64,000 bases of DNA, from assembly GCA_037157565.1 (NCBI GenBank), contig JAZHRO010000036.1:136578501-136642500 (forward strand), read 5' to 3'. This DNA comes from Thalassia testudinum (lineage: Eukaryota; Streptophyta; Magnoliopsida; Alismatales; Hydrocharitaceae). Made by a program: the position numbers and the translations under genes. Below are positions 42,690 to 54,320 of this stretch, piece after piece; within the stretch, counting starts at the first letter, position 1; each line of letters starts with the position of its first letter. Under the pieces are notes generated by a model. It was not told where the DNA came from, did not search any database, and saw only the letters and a list, made by a program, of their open reading frames with translations.

Positions 42690-44165
42690 TTTGGCTAATG
42701 CCTACCTAGACATGCTCCCTTTCCTTCGTTGGAATGTGAAGGAGGGTAAGATTGATTCTATACGAACCTTTGGATTGGGGAGTCCCTTCTCAAAGCTTTT
42801 CTACCCCTTGAAGTTTCTCCCTCTTCCGTTCCTGTGATAGATGTAATCTCTAATCCCCCATAGGTCCAATTCCTTCACTTTATCCCAAATCACATTACAT
42901 ACCAAATCTTGCACACTTCGATTATTGATACCAAGGACGAACCTATCTGGTCTCCTCCTCACGGTAACTTCTCGATTTCCTCTACCTATCTCCTTAACTT
43001 CAGAAACTTCACTTACCAACCGGTCTTCAAAGTCTTGTGGAGCCTCAAGCTCACTCTATGTATGACCCTCCTTGCATGGAGAGTTATTCATAGTAGGCTT
43101 CCCACTAATGATCAAATCCAATTTCGGGGTATCTCCTTGGCCTCTAAGTGCCACTGCTGCCCTAACAATCCCAAAGTCGAAACCTTATCTCACCTCCTTT
43201 CCTTTAGTGAGATATCCTCGTGCATCTCCTTGTGGACTTTTCATCATGTGCATTTCCAACCTATTCCCCCTGAGGTTTTCCTCAACATTGTCAAAGGTGA
43301 TAGACCCCAATTTTGTTCCAACGGAGTCAAAGGCATCATCCTATTTATCTGGTATCATATTTGGTGGGTTAGGAATAAATGTAAGAATGAGGGCTTCTTT
43401 ATTAATGAGATTCCTTACTTTCTAGAGCACAATTGGAGGAGGTTTAATATGGTCACCTAGTTTTGTCTCCCACGCCCCACTTGTTTCGTCCTCTCTTGGG
43501 TCGGCCCCATTTGGGGTTTAAGGCCAACTTTTCTGCTATCCGAACCAGAGCTGACTCTCTTATGGCTTGGGTGGTGCGCGACACTAATAACAACTTCATA
43601 AAAGCAGCTGCGGCTAAAATTCCTTCCCTCAACAATGATTTGGCTATCCTCAATTCCATTCACCACTTCATCAACTTCTGGCGTCACAGAGACTCCCCCA
43701 TTATTTTAGAAGTCGACTCTTCCATGATTTACTTCTGGTGGAAAGGCAAGCTGAAGGTTTCATGAAGGGCTCAATGGCATTACAATCGTGCTTTTTATCT
43801 TCTGAACCAACATATGATGCTACAGTTCATTCTTCCAATGGTGAATAGTCTGGCCAATCTTATAGCTAGTTCTGCAATTGGGTCTTGGAACTTTCTCAAT
43901 GAGGAATACCTTCTAAACCCCAGGTGTAAAGAGATCATCAAGCTGGATAAAATCCATTTCCCTTACATTATTGGCTAAGGTAAGGTTTGCTTGGTTCTTG
44001 TTCTTCACTTTTGGTTGGTTGTCTCTTTTTGTATTAGATCACAAGTCGTGGTCCTTTTTTTGCTTGTATGGGGTAGGTTTTGATCTAATCTCCCGACTTT
44101 CCTTTTGTGGCCTCCAGGAAGTAGGAGATAAATAATATTGACTCCCATTTTATATAAAAAGAAAA
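42690..44165 (+). mobile_element. L1-type LINE, 3' end fragment
   Basis: Plus-strand remnant with an RT-associated zinc-binding domain, RNase H domain and 3' UTR ending in an A-rich run (about 44155-44165). The RT itself is missing, so this is a 5'-truncated copy. No target duplication was identified; limits are approximate. Confidence 0.75.
42909..43978 (+). pseudogene. LINE ORF2 C-terminus: zinc-binding plus RNase H domains
   Basis: 42909-43460 encodes the plant L1 zinc-binding domain: IWSPPHGNFSISSTY, LLAWRVIHSRLPTNDQIQFRG and the CHCC..ETLSHL cluster. A frameshift follows the stop at 43458-43460. The other frame (43463-43978) has an RNase H-like segment with AWVVRDTNNNFIKAAA and IILEVDSSMIYFWW, and in-frame stop TGA 43763-43765. 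In intact L1 elements these domains follow the RT. The first Asp region of RNase H is degraded. Confidence 0.75.
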
Positions 44166-45493
44166 CCACCACCTCCAGTAAGCTAATGATTACATTATAG
44201 AAAAGAAGGTTTTGTTTCCAGAGTGAAGAAAAGAAAGATTTCATCGGAATAAAATTGCTTGAGAAGAAAACGATTACTTACCAGCAAAGGTAAGTTGAAT
44301 TTCTTTACTAATCTCACACATCTTGGATGTCTCGAAAAGAACATGTTCAATGTAAGGTCTAAGTTGCAAGCAACAAACATTAGTTAAAAAGGACACAACA
44401 TCAACATTTGCAAACACATACATTTTCTCCTGGAAGGCTCTCAATGAAAGGAAAATTATAAAAGGAGATAATAAACATAAGATGAAATTTTTTTAAGAGG
44501 GAATGGTTAGATAATAATAAAAAAACTCTTTTGTTCTACAAGATTCCTTCTATTTGCTTCTCCACAAATAGGAAGCAGAAGAATTGATCAAAATTTACGA
44601 ATTGACATTTGTATTTGGACATGTCATTCTAATTTTGTGTAGTAAATGACAACACATGAAATTTTTACATATACTAAATTTTTACAAATTTTGTGAATGG
44701 CACTCATTCTAAATTACAACGTTGGCAAAAAGCATCCAGTTTGTCTAGATTAGCAAAGACACGAATAGAAATCCACAACACATGTGCAAGTCTCAACTCA
44801 TAGATTTTTGTGAATGATTAAAAAATGTCCTAAGAACATGTCTTAAAAATGACACATATAGGATAGGAATGCAAAGATGTAGAACAGAATTAGCGGCCAA
44901 GAATGATCGATGCGGAGACAAGTATGCTTTGAGAAGAATTGACCCAGACGAAGTGAGACAAGGGATTTGATTTAATACTGTGCCAAAGTAAGGGAAGGAA
45001 ATGTATACGTACAGAGAAGCTAATGGGATATGTACAGCGTTTTGATGAAATTAAGAACATTTTCAATTGTATTAATTGTTTATGTAGATGCCTTAACAAC
45101 TACACTAATTCCTTGTCAATTAGTGCCATTGTGTTTTGGGAAAGATGGCTGGTTTTGCTTGAGGTAGTTACAAGTATGGGCAAGGAGATGTCTCACAACC
45201 AAGGCGACAACAGAGTTGCTTCAGTGCTTTTTGTCTGGCTCTCTTAATATTGTTAGGGCTGTCAAGGGAGAGGGAAGGGTCCCTCTGACCTAGTGGCGGA
45301 GCTAGGAAAACTAAGCATTTCGGTGGGCACAAAAAAAAAAGCATTCGAGATTATAAACAACGATGGTGCCAGCAAACAAGCAAATAATGATTTTAACTTT
45401 TAAAAGAAATTTGACATGAAGTTTTATGTAAAAAATCTTTACCATCAATCAAATAATTGTATCACCGATTGAATGTAATAATGGATTGATAGA
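44166..45493. other. Unassigned AT-rich interval
   Basis: About 1.3 kb of AT-rich sequence with only short unsupported ORFs. The word AGTGGCGGAGCTAGGAA at 45290-45308 resembles a motif seen in plant repeats, but I cannot assign it. Nothing else recognised. Confidence 0.5.
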
Positions 45494-45889
45494 TGTTGCC
45501 AAATAGATGAAACAAAATTATACTTTATTTGTGGATTAATCATTCAGGTACATTGACATGAATAAATCAAGAAGAAGATAGTTTGTTAGAGTTTGTTGTA
45601 TTTTTACTTTTATTAAATCTAGAGTTTATGTATGGAATCTCAAATAATTTATTAAATCTTGTCATACTTAAAACTTTATTATAGGTATAAATTTTGTCTT
45701 ATATTGAACGATCAAAATTTATATCCGAATGACCAAACTAAATTGATCAATTAATAAGAATAGTTGATCGACTTAAAAAATCTATAAAGCAATTCAAATT
45801 TTAGAAAATAGATCATTCAATTGACATGTTAATTAACATTTTGGTTTTAGCATGTGTTTTGGTTGCTAGAGATTCTACAGGCTTTTACA
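45494..45889 (+). repeat. Copia copy 1: internally deleted 5' LTR
   Basis: About 396 bp. The beginning (AACAAAATTATACTTTATTTG.., about 45516) and middle (TTTATTAAATCTAGAG..TGTATGGAATCTC) align with the 57999-59100 LTR, and the end TTACA precedes the primer site. About 700 bp of the middle LTR has no counterpart here. The start coordinate is inferred from alignment. Confidence 0.55.
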
Positions 45890-45891
45890 CT

Positions 45892-45903
45892 TGGTATCAA
45901 AGC
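45892..45903 (+). promoter_or_regulatory. Copia copy 1 primer binding site
   Basis: TGGTATCAAAGC, two bases after the LTR end. It is complementary to initiator tRNA-Met with one mismatch. Confidence 0.75.
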
Positions 45904-45923
45904 AAAGGTACTTAACATAAAAA

Positions 45924-47083
45924 ATGTCAAAGTCCTCTGCTTCCTCGACTAATGTCCATGTTGAGGGCCAATTCAAAATAAGACCTCCCTTGTTTGATGG
46001 AACAAACTATGGTTATTGGAAAATGCGAATGCAAATCTCCCTAGAATACATGGATTATGAAGTTTGGGATGTTATTATCTCAAGATATATACACTCGACC
46101 TAAGAAGAAGGCAGGAGTTGAAGTAATTGCTAATCAAAAGAACAAAGCTACATACAATGCAAAAACTATGAACGCCATCTTCTACAATCTTTCAAAATAA
46201 GAGTTTAATTGGGTTTCCGCCTGCACAATAGCTTATGAAATTTGGAATACACTCGAGGTTATTCATGAAGGTACCTTCAGGGTAAAGGAAACTCGTATAA
46301 ATCTCCTAACTTAAAAGTATGAGCTCTTCAGAATGAAGAAAGGTGAGACAATCAAGGAGATGTATACTAGATTCACAGATATTGTGAACTCTTTAAGGAA
46401 CCTCGATCAAGAAATAAAGAATGAAGTATTGGTTAGAAAAATTCTCCAATCTCTTACTAGCGATTGGGAAACAATGACCACGACCATTCAAGAATTGAAG
46501 AAGTTATCCTTACTTCAGCTGGATGATTTGATTGGAAGTTTGATGGCCTATGAAGTTCAATTTCAGTGTATGAAAGAAAGTGGAAGTGAAGGAGCAAAGA
46601 AAAAGGACCGTGCCTTGAGAGTAAGTCCTATTGACACTAACATAGATAAATCAAGTAGTGAAGACAATGACGATATTGCTCCTCTCCTGAAAGTTTAGAA
46701 AATTTCTAAAGAACAAAAAAAAAAAAATGGAGCAAAAAGAAAGAGGAAATAAGAGAAGAACTAGTTATCTATTATAATTGCAAGAAGAGGGGACATTAGG
46801 AAAGACTTTCCTTTGCTAAAAAAGGAGATTGAGAGAAAGAAATCAAAGAAGCCAATTTGGAAGGAAAGGAAAAAGAAAGCACTTCAAGCCACATTGGGAC
46901 GATTCAGAATCAAGTTCTGAGGAAGAAGAAGAAACTTCTCACGAGGAGGCACTTCTTATACTCATGGCTCTTGAAGATGAGATATTCTCTTTCACACTTG
47001 ATGAACTTTTAGAAGCCCTCTATGAATTACATGATCTAGCTAAAGCACTTAAGGTTGAAAATAAGAAGCTTATAAAGAATCTA
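45924..47083 (+). pseudogene. gag: Copia copy 1 gag
   Basis: ATG 45924 opens a copia Gag with RPPLFDGTNYGYWKMRMQ. Frameshifts and stops follow from about 46085. The Gag core is open at 46333-46698 (MKKGETIKEMYTRFTDIVNSLRNLD, then LLQLDDLIGSLMAYE). A CCHC-like YYNCKKRGH remnant lies at about 46770-46800, then an acidic and coiled-coil-like part to 47083. There the CACTA-like sequence interrupts it; the coding trace resumes at about 48122 (YKKLEEESALKHKY). Confidence 0.75.
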
Positions 47084-47690
47084 CACTACAAAAAAAAAAA
47101 CCTTTAGCAACATTTAATATTCATCACTATAGACCTTCTATTTGCCATAATATGTAATTAGCAACACTTAAAGTACTTGCCACTTACTTGCCGCCTTCAT
47201 TAGCGTCACTAAAAGGTTAGCAACAATTGTACAATCATCGCTAAATCAATGGTATTAACGTCACTTTAATTACCTCAAATAATGTCACTAATGATCTTCT
47301 TTAATGGTAATTTGTTTGCTACTATTTAACCACTATTGATTTATATTAGTGGTACTTTAATTGACGCTATTAGTATCGCTATATACTTCATTTAATGGAT
47401 TTTTTTATGTCACTAAATTGCCACTATTTATTAACTTTAGTGACACTTTATTTTGCCATTTAATTGCCTCTATTGATATTATTTAACAAAAATTATTTGT
47501 CTCTGAGTCTCCGCTATTGATTTGCTTTAATGGAGCTTTTTTATGCCACTAAATCCTCACTAATTATTACTTTAATGGAACTTTCTTTTGCCATTTAATT
47601 GCCACTATTGATTCACTTTAATGATGCCTTATTATATCACTTAATTTTCACTATTGATATTCTTTATTGAGAATTTTTTTTAACAAGCCT
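47084..47690 (+). mobile_element. CACTA-like transposon end with subterminal repeats
   Basis: CACTACAAAAAAAAAAA at 47084 is a typical CACTA terminus, directly inside copia coding sequence. It is followed by about 600 bp of short imperfect repeats around TTTAGTGACACTTTA, TGCCATTTAATTGCC and TAGCAACA, as in CACTA subterminal regions. I did not find the opposite end or a 3-bp duplication. This is likely a truncated or non-autonomous piece. Confidence 0.6.
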
Positions 47691-48117
47691 AAAACATGGG
47701 GCCTCGAGCAATCCAAAATTTATTGATCTTTAAATAATAAAGTACAAAAACAACTCTTTTTATTGACCTCCGAAATCATCGAAGTACAAATTTCCCTCTC
47801 AAGGGTAATACAAGAGAAAAGAAAAGAAAAATACAAGGAAAAAAAATACAATGAATAAATAAAACTCCAAGCATCAACAAACATCTTCAATCATCTAAAA
47901 ATTCCAACAAAGTCCTTCAAAACTTCAGGATTAATGATTGCAGCAGCAACAAATAGCATCTTCTGAAACTTCAGCAGCAACAACCATATCAACTTCCTAC
48001 TTCATGATTTTCATCCCATCGTTAGAACTTCATGATCAAATCAGTAGCAACAATGACAACTCTAGCTCTTAGAACACAACTCTTAGAATAACTTGAAAAC
48101 AATTTCTAAATTAGATT
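47691..48117. other. Unassigned part of the insertion in copia copy 1
   Basis: About 430 bp, A-rich, with CAGCAGCAACAA and CTTC words but no gene or terminus. It lies between the CACTA-like repeats and the resumption of copia gag, so it is probably the rest of that insertion or a second one. Confidence 0.4.
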
Positions 48118-49335
48118 AGAGGTGCCTACAAGAAGCTAGAAGAGGAAAGTGCCCTTAAACACAAATATGCTTCACAAAACTATAAGCTATCTTTAGAAAT
48201 CACTTCCCTAAAAACTCACACAGATTCTCTCAAAATAGATCTAGACAAGATAAAGGATAAACCTACTATTCTTGTTAATGACTTAGCCAAGTTCACTAAA
48301 GGAATAGAAAATATTGAAAAACTACTTGGCACACACACACAAAGTTCAACAAAGTTCTGATTAGGATACATACCTAAAAATAATCATGAAGCCTCTTGCT
48401 CTAAGTCTCAAAAGGATACACCTATATTTCTTGGTTAAAAGGTCAAGGGTGGATATCTACCTAATAACACACATTATAAGACACATCACTTTAACACAAG
48501 TAGACCTAAAAAGAAGAAATGGGTACCAAAAGCCACCTGGAAACTTTGTTTTGTAGGTCACCCCCATGAAGATCAAGTAAACTATAAGGACTAGATATAT
48601 CAAGAATATAATGGAAACATCAAGCTCATTAGAACATTAACAAGACAAATACTTGATGCTAAACTTCACAAAGTTGAACTAATGATAGAACCAAGGAAAG
48701 AAAACATTGATCATGGACAACAGCTACTCAAAGCACATGACTGGAGGAGAAGGACTGTTGCTAGAGCTCGACTGCAAGGAAGGTGGAACAATCACTTTTG
48801 GCAACAACCACAAGTGTCGTATTATTAGTATTGACCAAATTGGTAACTCCAAAACCTCCTTCGATAATGTTCATTTAATAAAAGGCCTATTGTAGAATGT
48901 TCTATTGTAAGCCAAATTTGTGGTAAATGATATAAAATTAACTTTACTTCAAAAGGTTTTAAAATAAAAGACAAGCAGACAAAAGAAACCCTACTAAAAG
49001 GTCTTCGATATAAAGACATCTATATTGTTGACTTTGACAAATGTGACAGCTATAGTTGTCTAGTTGCATTGGATGACCAATCAACACTTTGGCATAAACA
49101 ATTAGGGCATGTTTACATGAAAAATATAAACAAATTTGTGAAACATAATTTAGTCAATGGTTTGTCGAAAATTACCTTAAAAAAAGAACCACATCTGTGA
49201 ATCCTATGAACTTGGAATATTTCACAAAACCTCTTTTACAGCAAAGAAAATAGTTAGCACTTCTCAACCCTTGGAGTTACTCCATTTAAATTTATTCAGA
49301 CCCTTGGAGTTACTCCATTTATCTACATTTAGCAA
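48118..49335 (+). pseudogene. Copia copy 1: Gag tail, protease, pre-integrase region
   Basis: Resumes with the coiled-coil Gag tail (48122-48360). A protease-like segment lies at 48700-48895 (MDNSYSKHMTG, where Ser of the usual D-S-G is Asn), and the GAG-pre-integrase zinc region at about 49060-49250. The text then repeats LELLHL(N/S) twice around 49270-49325 and ends abruptly at about 49335. Multiple stops and frameshifts. Integrase core and most of RT are absent between here and 54255. Confidence 0.7.
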
Positions 49336-49341
49336 CTGCAT

Positions 49342-49633
49342 GGTAGCTAGGATAAGATATTGGAGGAAGATTAGGAAGGGATCAGAGAGAGGTGAGTGCA
49401 AGTTCTAAGAAAATCTCTTATCACATATATTCTCTCTTCTCATCACATCAAAATTCATTAATATTCTTTCTTTTTTTTTTCACATATAATGAAAAAAATA
49501 TTAATTAATAATTACAATCCATCGTATTAAAAGCCAGTGACTCTCTCACCCCTCCCACAAAATCAATATCGCATATCTACTTATATTTATTTTACTTTAA
49601 TTTTATTTAAATATGGCACTGTCAAACACAGCC
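49342..49633. mobile_element. MITE-like element (Tourist/Harbinger type)
   Basis: About 290 bp, AT-rich and non-coding. The right end is GGCACTGTCAAACACAGCC (49615-49633), which reads inward from the right as GGCTGTGTTTGACAGTGCC, a typical plant Harbinger-like terminus. The left side GGTAGCTAGGATAAGATATTGG is an imperfect inverted match to the right subterminal region, but the outermost left bases are not seen. Limits uncertain. Confidence 0.35.
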
Positions 49634-51752
49634 TCAGATTTATCCTACGTGTGCAGGTTAAAAGGTACGGTGATTGAACAAGGTCGGTGGGTTTTAAGGA
49701 GAGGAGGGGTTTTCGGAGAAAGAAACGGTGGTGGGATGAGACGCTGCCACCGTTGTAGGGTGTGCGTCACCTCGTGATGCGCAAGACACAAGGCGGCGTG
49801 TCTTCCCAAAGTTCTGCATTTACGACACTATCTGTTCTCTTCCCTTCGCTCTCCCTCTCTCTCGAGGGCAAGTGCTTCACGAGAAACGCTCCATGAGAGC
49901 CACAAGAACGTTGATCGTAGCTCCCAATCAACACCATTAACACTCGTTTTTTCCTCCATCGACCGAGTGTGCATCTACAGGTTAGGGCTCACGGGTGTGT
50001 GTTGTCAATATTGAAGATTCCCTTCGTGGCTTTAACCGGGGGGATGGATGCATCAAGACAATCGGAGATGCGTAGAATAGTCCATGGGAGGCCTCCTTCA
50101 CGCTAAAAAAATATCGACGGCGGTGGTGCTTTCTTCCTTGACCGCGTCCGAGTGTCCCCTTGGTTGGCTGGCGGAATAGGTCTTCGCTACGGACACCGAT
50201 CAGAGGTGTGTACTTCAGTCTTCAACATTGTCGTCTCCCATATGTTTCCGGTTTAGTCGGAACAATCCTTGCTCATTTCATATTTCTTCTCAGTTTCTAC
50301 GAGTAGTTCTGACATGTCGACTCTTTCTAATGATTCCCAAGAATCGCATGCTCCGGCTGTGTCCCCAATCCGATCAATCGACGTCGGAGGGAGGAGAGGA
50401 GGAACACCTTCGAGGAAGTTGGTGCTCTCCTGTTGTACGCGATCGTCACATGGATTACAATAGATCTCACCTCCAGACTCCACAACGACGATAGGTATCC
50501 ACTGGCAACTCTTGTATGAACTCCTTTTTGATTGAATGTAAGCTGCAACATCGATTCCAGTTCATCACGATGGATTTCCGTGGATTATTATTGTAATAGA
50601 TGTTGTTGATTTGGTCTGATATACGAACTCCACCCTTCAAATGATAAACGTGGAAATGCATGTTTTTCCTTGAAAACAAAACATACCATACAATCGGTTA
50701 TAAATATGGCCATCAGTCCAATTTCTACCTCGATGACTGATTACTAAAATATATCTGTAGAAATTATTGTGTCGTGAATTTAAATTAAACGATCCCTGTA
50801 TCTCTCCCTTACAAGACATTAGTCTTAATTGCTTTCAATATCAGTCGACGAACTTGCATTACCGAAGTGGGAGAGTATTTTGATAATGAAATCCTGACGT
50901 GCTTCGTGGTTTGGTAGGGAAAACTTTCGTAATGAATGCTATACTTTATTATGCGGTAACATTTCAGAATTTCTGTCCATGTTTTGTTGTCAGTATGTAC
51001 TGTTCTTACTTTCACTGCCATCATCATCCCAGCTGGGTGATATAATATGGATAGTCTTATTTTCAACCCCCTTTAATACGTAACATTGTGTATTACAGTA
51101 TGTGGCCCGGGGTAGGAAGTGATAGGGGTAGGGTGTGAGTGCTGTTGTTGTGGGGGGGGGAGCAGTCGTTACAAAATATGCAGATTCGAGCAGATGTTCA
51201 AAACGCATGAAATTGTGGTGTATGGAAATTACAAAATATGATCGTTTCACAAGTTGTTGACGATAAATTGTTGAGAATGTTGTAGACTTTCCTCTGTCAA
51301 GCCCTAATGTAGTGATAAGTAGAAGTACAAATATATTTACTGCACGATCAATTGCAGACGTGAAATTAGTAAGCTGACATCTGAAAGAAACAATTGGTAG
51401 CTAAATTACACACTACATGATCATAACTACTGCAACGTAAAACAATGTTGATTAGGGCACGTAACTAGAGAATAAAATAGGTTGATAGATGGTCGTCCTA
51501 TTATTAGAGTTGTACACCCACTGTTGTCTTTATAGGGGAGTGTTGATGGTAATGCTTTGGAGTTGGAACAATTTTATTAGAAATGGAAAGTTGAACACCG
51601 AAAAGGAAGATGGGTCTTTCCCAACGACAGGCTGGGAAATGTAGATATGTCTGAATTATTTGATACCCCATGATTGGTTATTTCCAGTAATTTCTTTTTC
51701 TTGAAATCTTACATGGGGAAATATGGCTTATATATCTTAAAACAACGTCAAA
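49634..51752. other. Unassigned interval before the Harbinger ORF
   Basis: About 2.1 kb. The part 49670-50420 is less AT-rich and leader-like; the rest is AT-rich with a G-run at 51150-51160. Short ORFs on both strands are unsupported. It may be the 5' non-coding part of the Harbinger element that follows, or an eroded gene fragment. Confidence 0.4.
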
Positions 51753-52695
51753 ATGGCAAAACATCATTACATTGGCCCAAGGGTGACCAACTCCCAACCA
51801 TCAAAGAGGAGACCTCGATGGAAAAATGTCGAAGATAGACTCCTACTTGGAATTCTGCTTGAGGCAAAGGCAGCAGGAGATTTCTACACTAGTAAATCGT
51901 TCAATTCCCCAGGTTGGAATAGGATTACCAACCAATTTAAGATTAGATTTGGTACCTCAGCTACAAGGCCATAGTTGCAAGGTAGATGGAAGCAGCTGAA
52001 GGAGATGCATGCAAAGTACCTCATGTTGCGAACTCATAGTGGATGGGGTGGGACAAAGAGAACAACCAGCCAATGTTGTCAACTCCCAACACTTGGGTCG
52101 AGGTATTAGGTTAAATGTGCAAACAAAATTAGATTTACACTGAAACACTTACACGAAGTTTATTCCTAAATTTTGTGTAGCTAAATTACTCATATCGAGT
52201 CTTGAGGACCAAACTGTTTATGTCGTTCAACCTTATACACCAAATCAAGGCATCCATGGTGCAAACGGTTCACTAGCTCGATCTTCCAACCAACCAACCA
52301 ACCCCGCATTCATCGTAGTGAACGTGCAAAGATGAAGGTGGAAATGATGATCATGTAGAGGTTGAGACTGTGATAAGAGGCTTTCGTACTAGGGTTCGTT
52401 CCCATTCAAGTGGAGTAAAACGTAGGCAGGGTGGTGACTGTAATGAAACATCCAACAAGTGGTTTAGGAGGGTGGATGAGCTGATGCATCAAATGATTGT
52501 GAATCATTCCCTTGATCCGTAGAATCGAGTGATGGCAGCACTGAATCTTCTTTGTGAACAAAGACCTGAGCTTGCCATGCAACATGAATTGAGAATGGTT
52601 GACATCTTTCGAGATTTCAACATGCTTACATACTTCCTGTCACTTAGGCACTGAAATGAGGACCTCGATTATTTGGTGGACATGCATTTCTCCTG
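51753..52695 (+). pseudogene. PIF/Harbinger ORF1: Myb/SANT-like DNA-binding protein
   Basis: ATG 51753 opens 73 codons with a trihelix/Myb-like domain: RWKNVEDRLLLGILLEAKAAGDF, SPGWNRITNQFK. A TAG at 51972-51974 and a frameshift follow; further in the element is the C-terminal part (about 52380-52690, WFRRVDELMHQMIVNHSLDP and MAALNLLCEQ) with more stops. In PIF/Harbinger elements this protein works with the transposase in nuclear import and end binding. Alternatively it is a host Myb/SANT-like gene relic; the transposase next to it favours the transposon. Confidence 0.65.
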
Positions 52696-53079
52696 ATGTT
52701 GTGTAGTACTGGTTACCTGTTAGATTTCGTGGTGGTCTCTCCCGTGTGTTGGTTGTATGTGTTCTTCCTACGTTAACTTTCAAGGTGGCTTCTGCAGTAG
52801 TTGGACATTTTTTCATTTTTTCTTCGAATTTCTATCATACTAGTATTTGTTGTAGGTGTTGTTGCAACGTTTATTGTTACTTGGAATTTTAGTTTTATGG
52901 TTAAGTATCCTTTTGGTCACTTCTGCTGGACATAAAAGTCAAACTCCAACATGCGTAAACCTTATCTGCTAGTTTGATGAATCTCTTTCAAAATTTCCTA
53001 CTTAGCTAATGGAGGTTCCTTTCAATGGGTTGCAACACCATGAAATATGAGATCGTCGCTGTTATGACTCTAGACATTG

Positions 53080-54245
53080 GCTACCAAAGGGCTGTGGTGA
53101 ATGACAGAGAACGAAAGGTGTGTTCCACAACCTTTCCACATCGCACCTATGAAAGGTCATGTATGGATAAGGGAATGATGGAGGACCGTGATGAGAGGTC
53201 ACACCATATGTTTTGGATGCATTGATACACATTGGGGCAATTTGTACATCTTCTTGAAGAATGTTGCGAATTTGCTGGCACCGAGAACATGACCTCTGCC
53301 GAGCAAGTTTGCATATTCCCTTACATGGTAGCCATTGCTGCAAGTAATTGAAACATGCAAGAGAGATTTTCACATTAAGGGGAGACAATTTTTCGAAATT
53401 TTCATAATGTTCTAGAGAAGATTTCAATGCTTCAACTTGCACTGCCAGGGACATTGGATATTATTCGCACGAATAGCAAGTTCTACATGTACTTTGAGGT
53501 AAATTTATTGCAAAATGAAACTTCTAGTTAATTCACAAACAATCTCTTATGCAACATTATTAGCAGGGAGTAATTGGTGCTATTGATGGCTATCATGTAA
53601 AGGCCTGCATACCCGAATGTCAATCTTCTAGATATCGAAATCGCAAGCAAGGTCTCTCTCAGAATGTAATGGCAGTGGTGAACTTTGACGTGTGCTTCAG
53701 TTACGTAGTAGATGGTTATGACGGATTTGTCATTGATATGACTATGTTGCGATGGGCTCTAGAAAGTAGATAATTTCCAGTACCATAGAATTGCTAATTC
53801 TTGGCTGATTGTGGATATGTTAATACACCTTACTTTCATGCTCCATATTAGGATGTTACATACCATTTATAGACCAGTGGAGGAGGCGCAGGAGAGATAG
53901 GCCAGTGATGGATTATAAAGAGCTTTTCAATCATAGACATTCTAAGCTTCGATATAAAGTCGAGTGCACATTCGGTGTTTAGAAGAGGGGGTTTAAAATC
54001 CTCGATCATATGAAGGAGTATGACCTACGGACTCAGAGGGAGATTGTGCTTTCTATGTGTGTTGTGCGTAATTTTATAAGAACCCACAGGAGTGATAGCT
54101 ACTTCTTCGAAAGTTACGACACAAACGGACATTTAAATGTAGCTTCTGTTGGTCTGCAAGAGAATGAAGGAATGGGATACGATTATGATGGGGATATTGA
54201 CGTAGATGCAGAGTGTAGTCCTATTAGTATACAGGACGTCACTGA
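53080..54245 (+). pseudogene. PIF/Harbinger DDE transposase
   Basis: Recognisable across several frames. An N-terminal helical region (EECCEFAGTENMTSAEQVCIF, NMQERFSH, RNFHNVLEKI at about 53240-53440) is followed by the DDE core: GVIGAIDGYHVKA (first Asp, about 53585), SQNVMAVVNFD, YVVDGYDG, LADCGYVN (second Asp, about 53805), then ELFNHRHSKLRYKVECTFGV and a C-terminal ending FIRTHR. The enzyme cuts and joins DNA at element ends. At least eight stops and two or more frameshifts make it inactive. The 3' terminus of the transposon is missing: at about 54245 the sequence passes directly into copia RT. Confidence 0.75.
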
Positions 54246-54254
54246 AGAAGATGA

Positions 54255-54320
54255 GTCAGGTAAGTGTGTAGATCAAAAATTATATAGAAGCATGATAGGA
54301 TCCTTATTTTACTTGACTAC
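54255..54320 (+). pseudogene. Copia RT fragment (left of solo LTR)
   Basis: Encodes VDQKLYRSMIGSLFYLT, the conserved copia RT segment that in intact elements is followed by the CLCARFQ region. That next segment is found at 56528 onward, so the solo LTR split this gene. Confidence 0.75.

Noticed and set aside
44890..45247. Short ORFs in the AT-rich interval as host exons
   Set aside because: No domain, no splice context, low-complexity surroundings.
45286..45308. AGTGGCGGAGCTAGG word as a named repeat family
   Set aside because: It recalls a word common in plant repeats, but I cannot place it in a family or find element ends.
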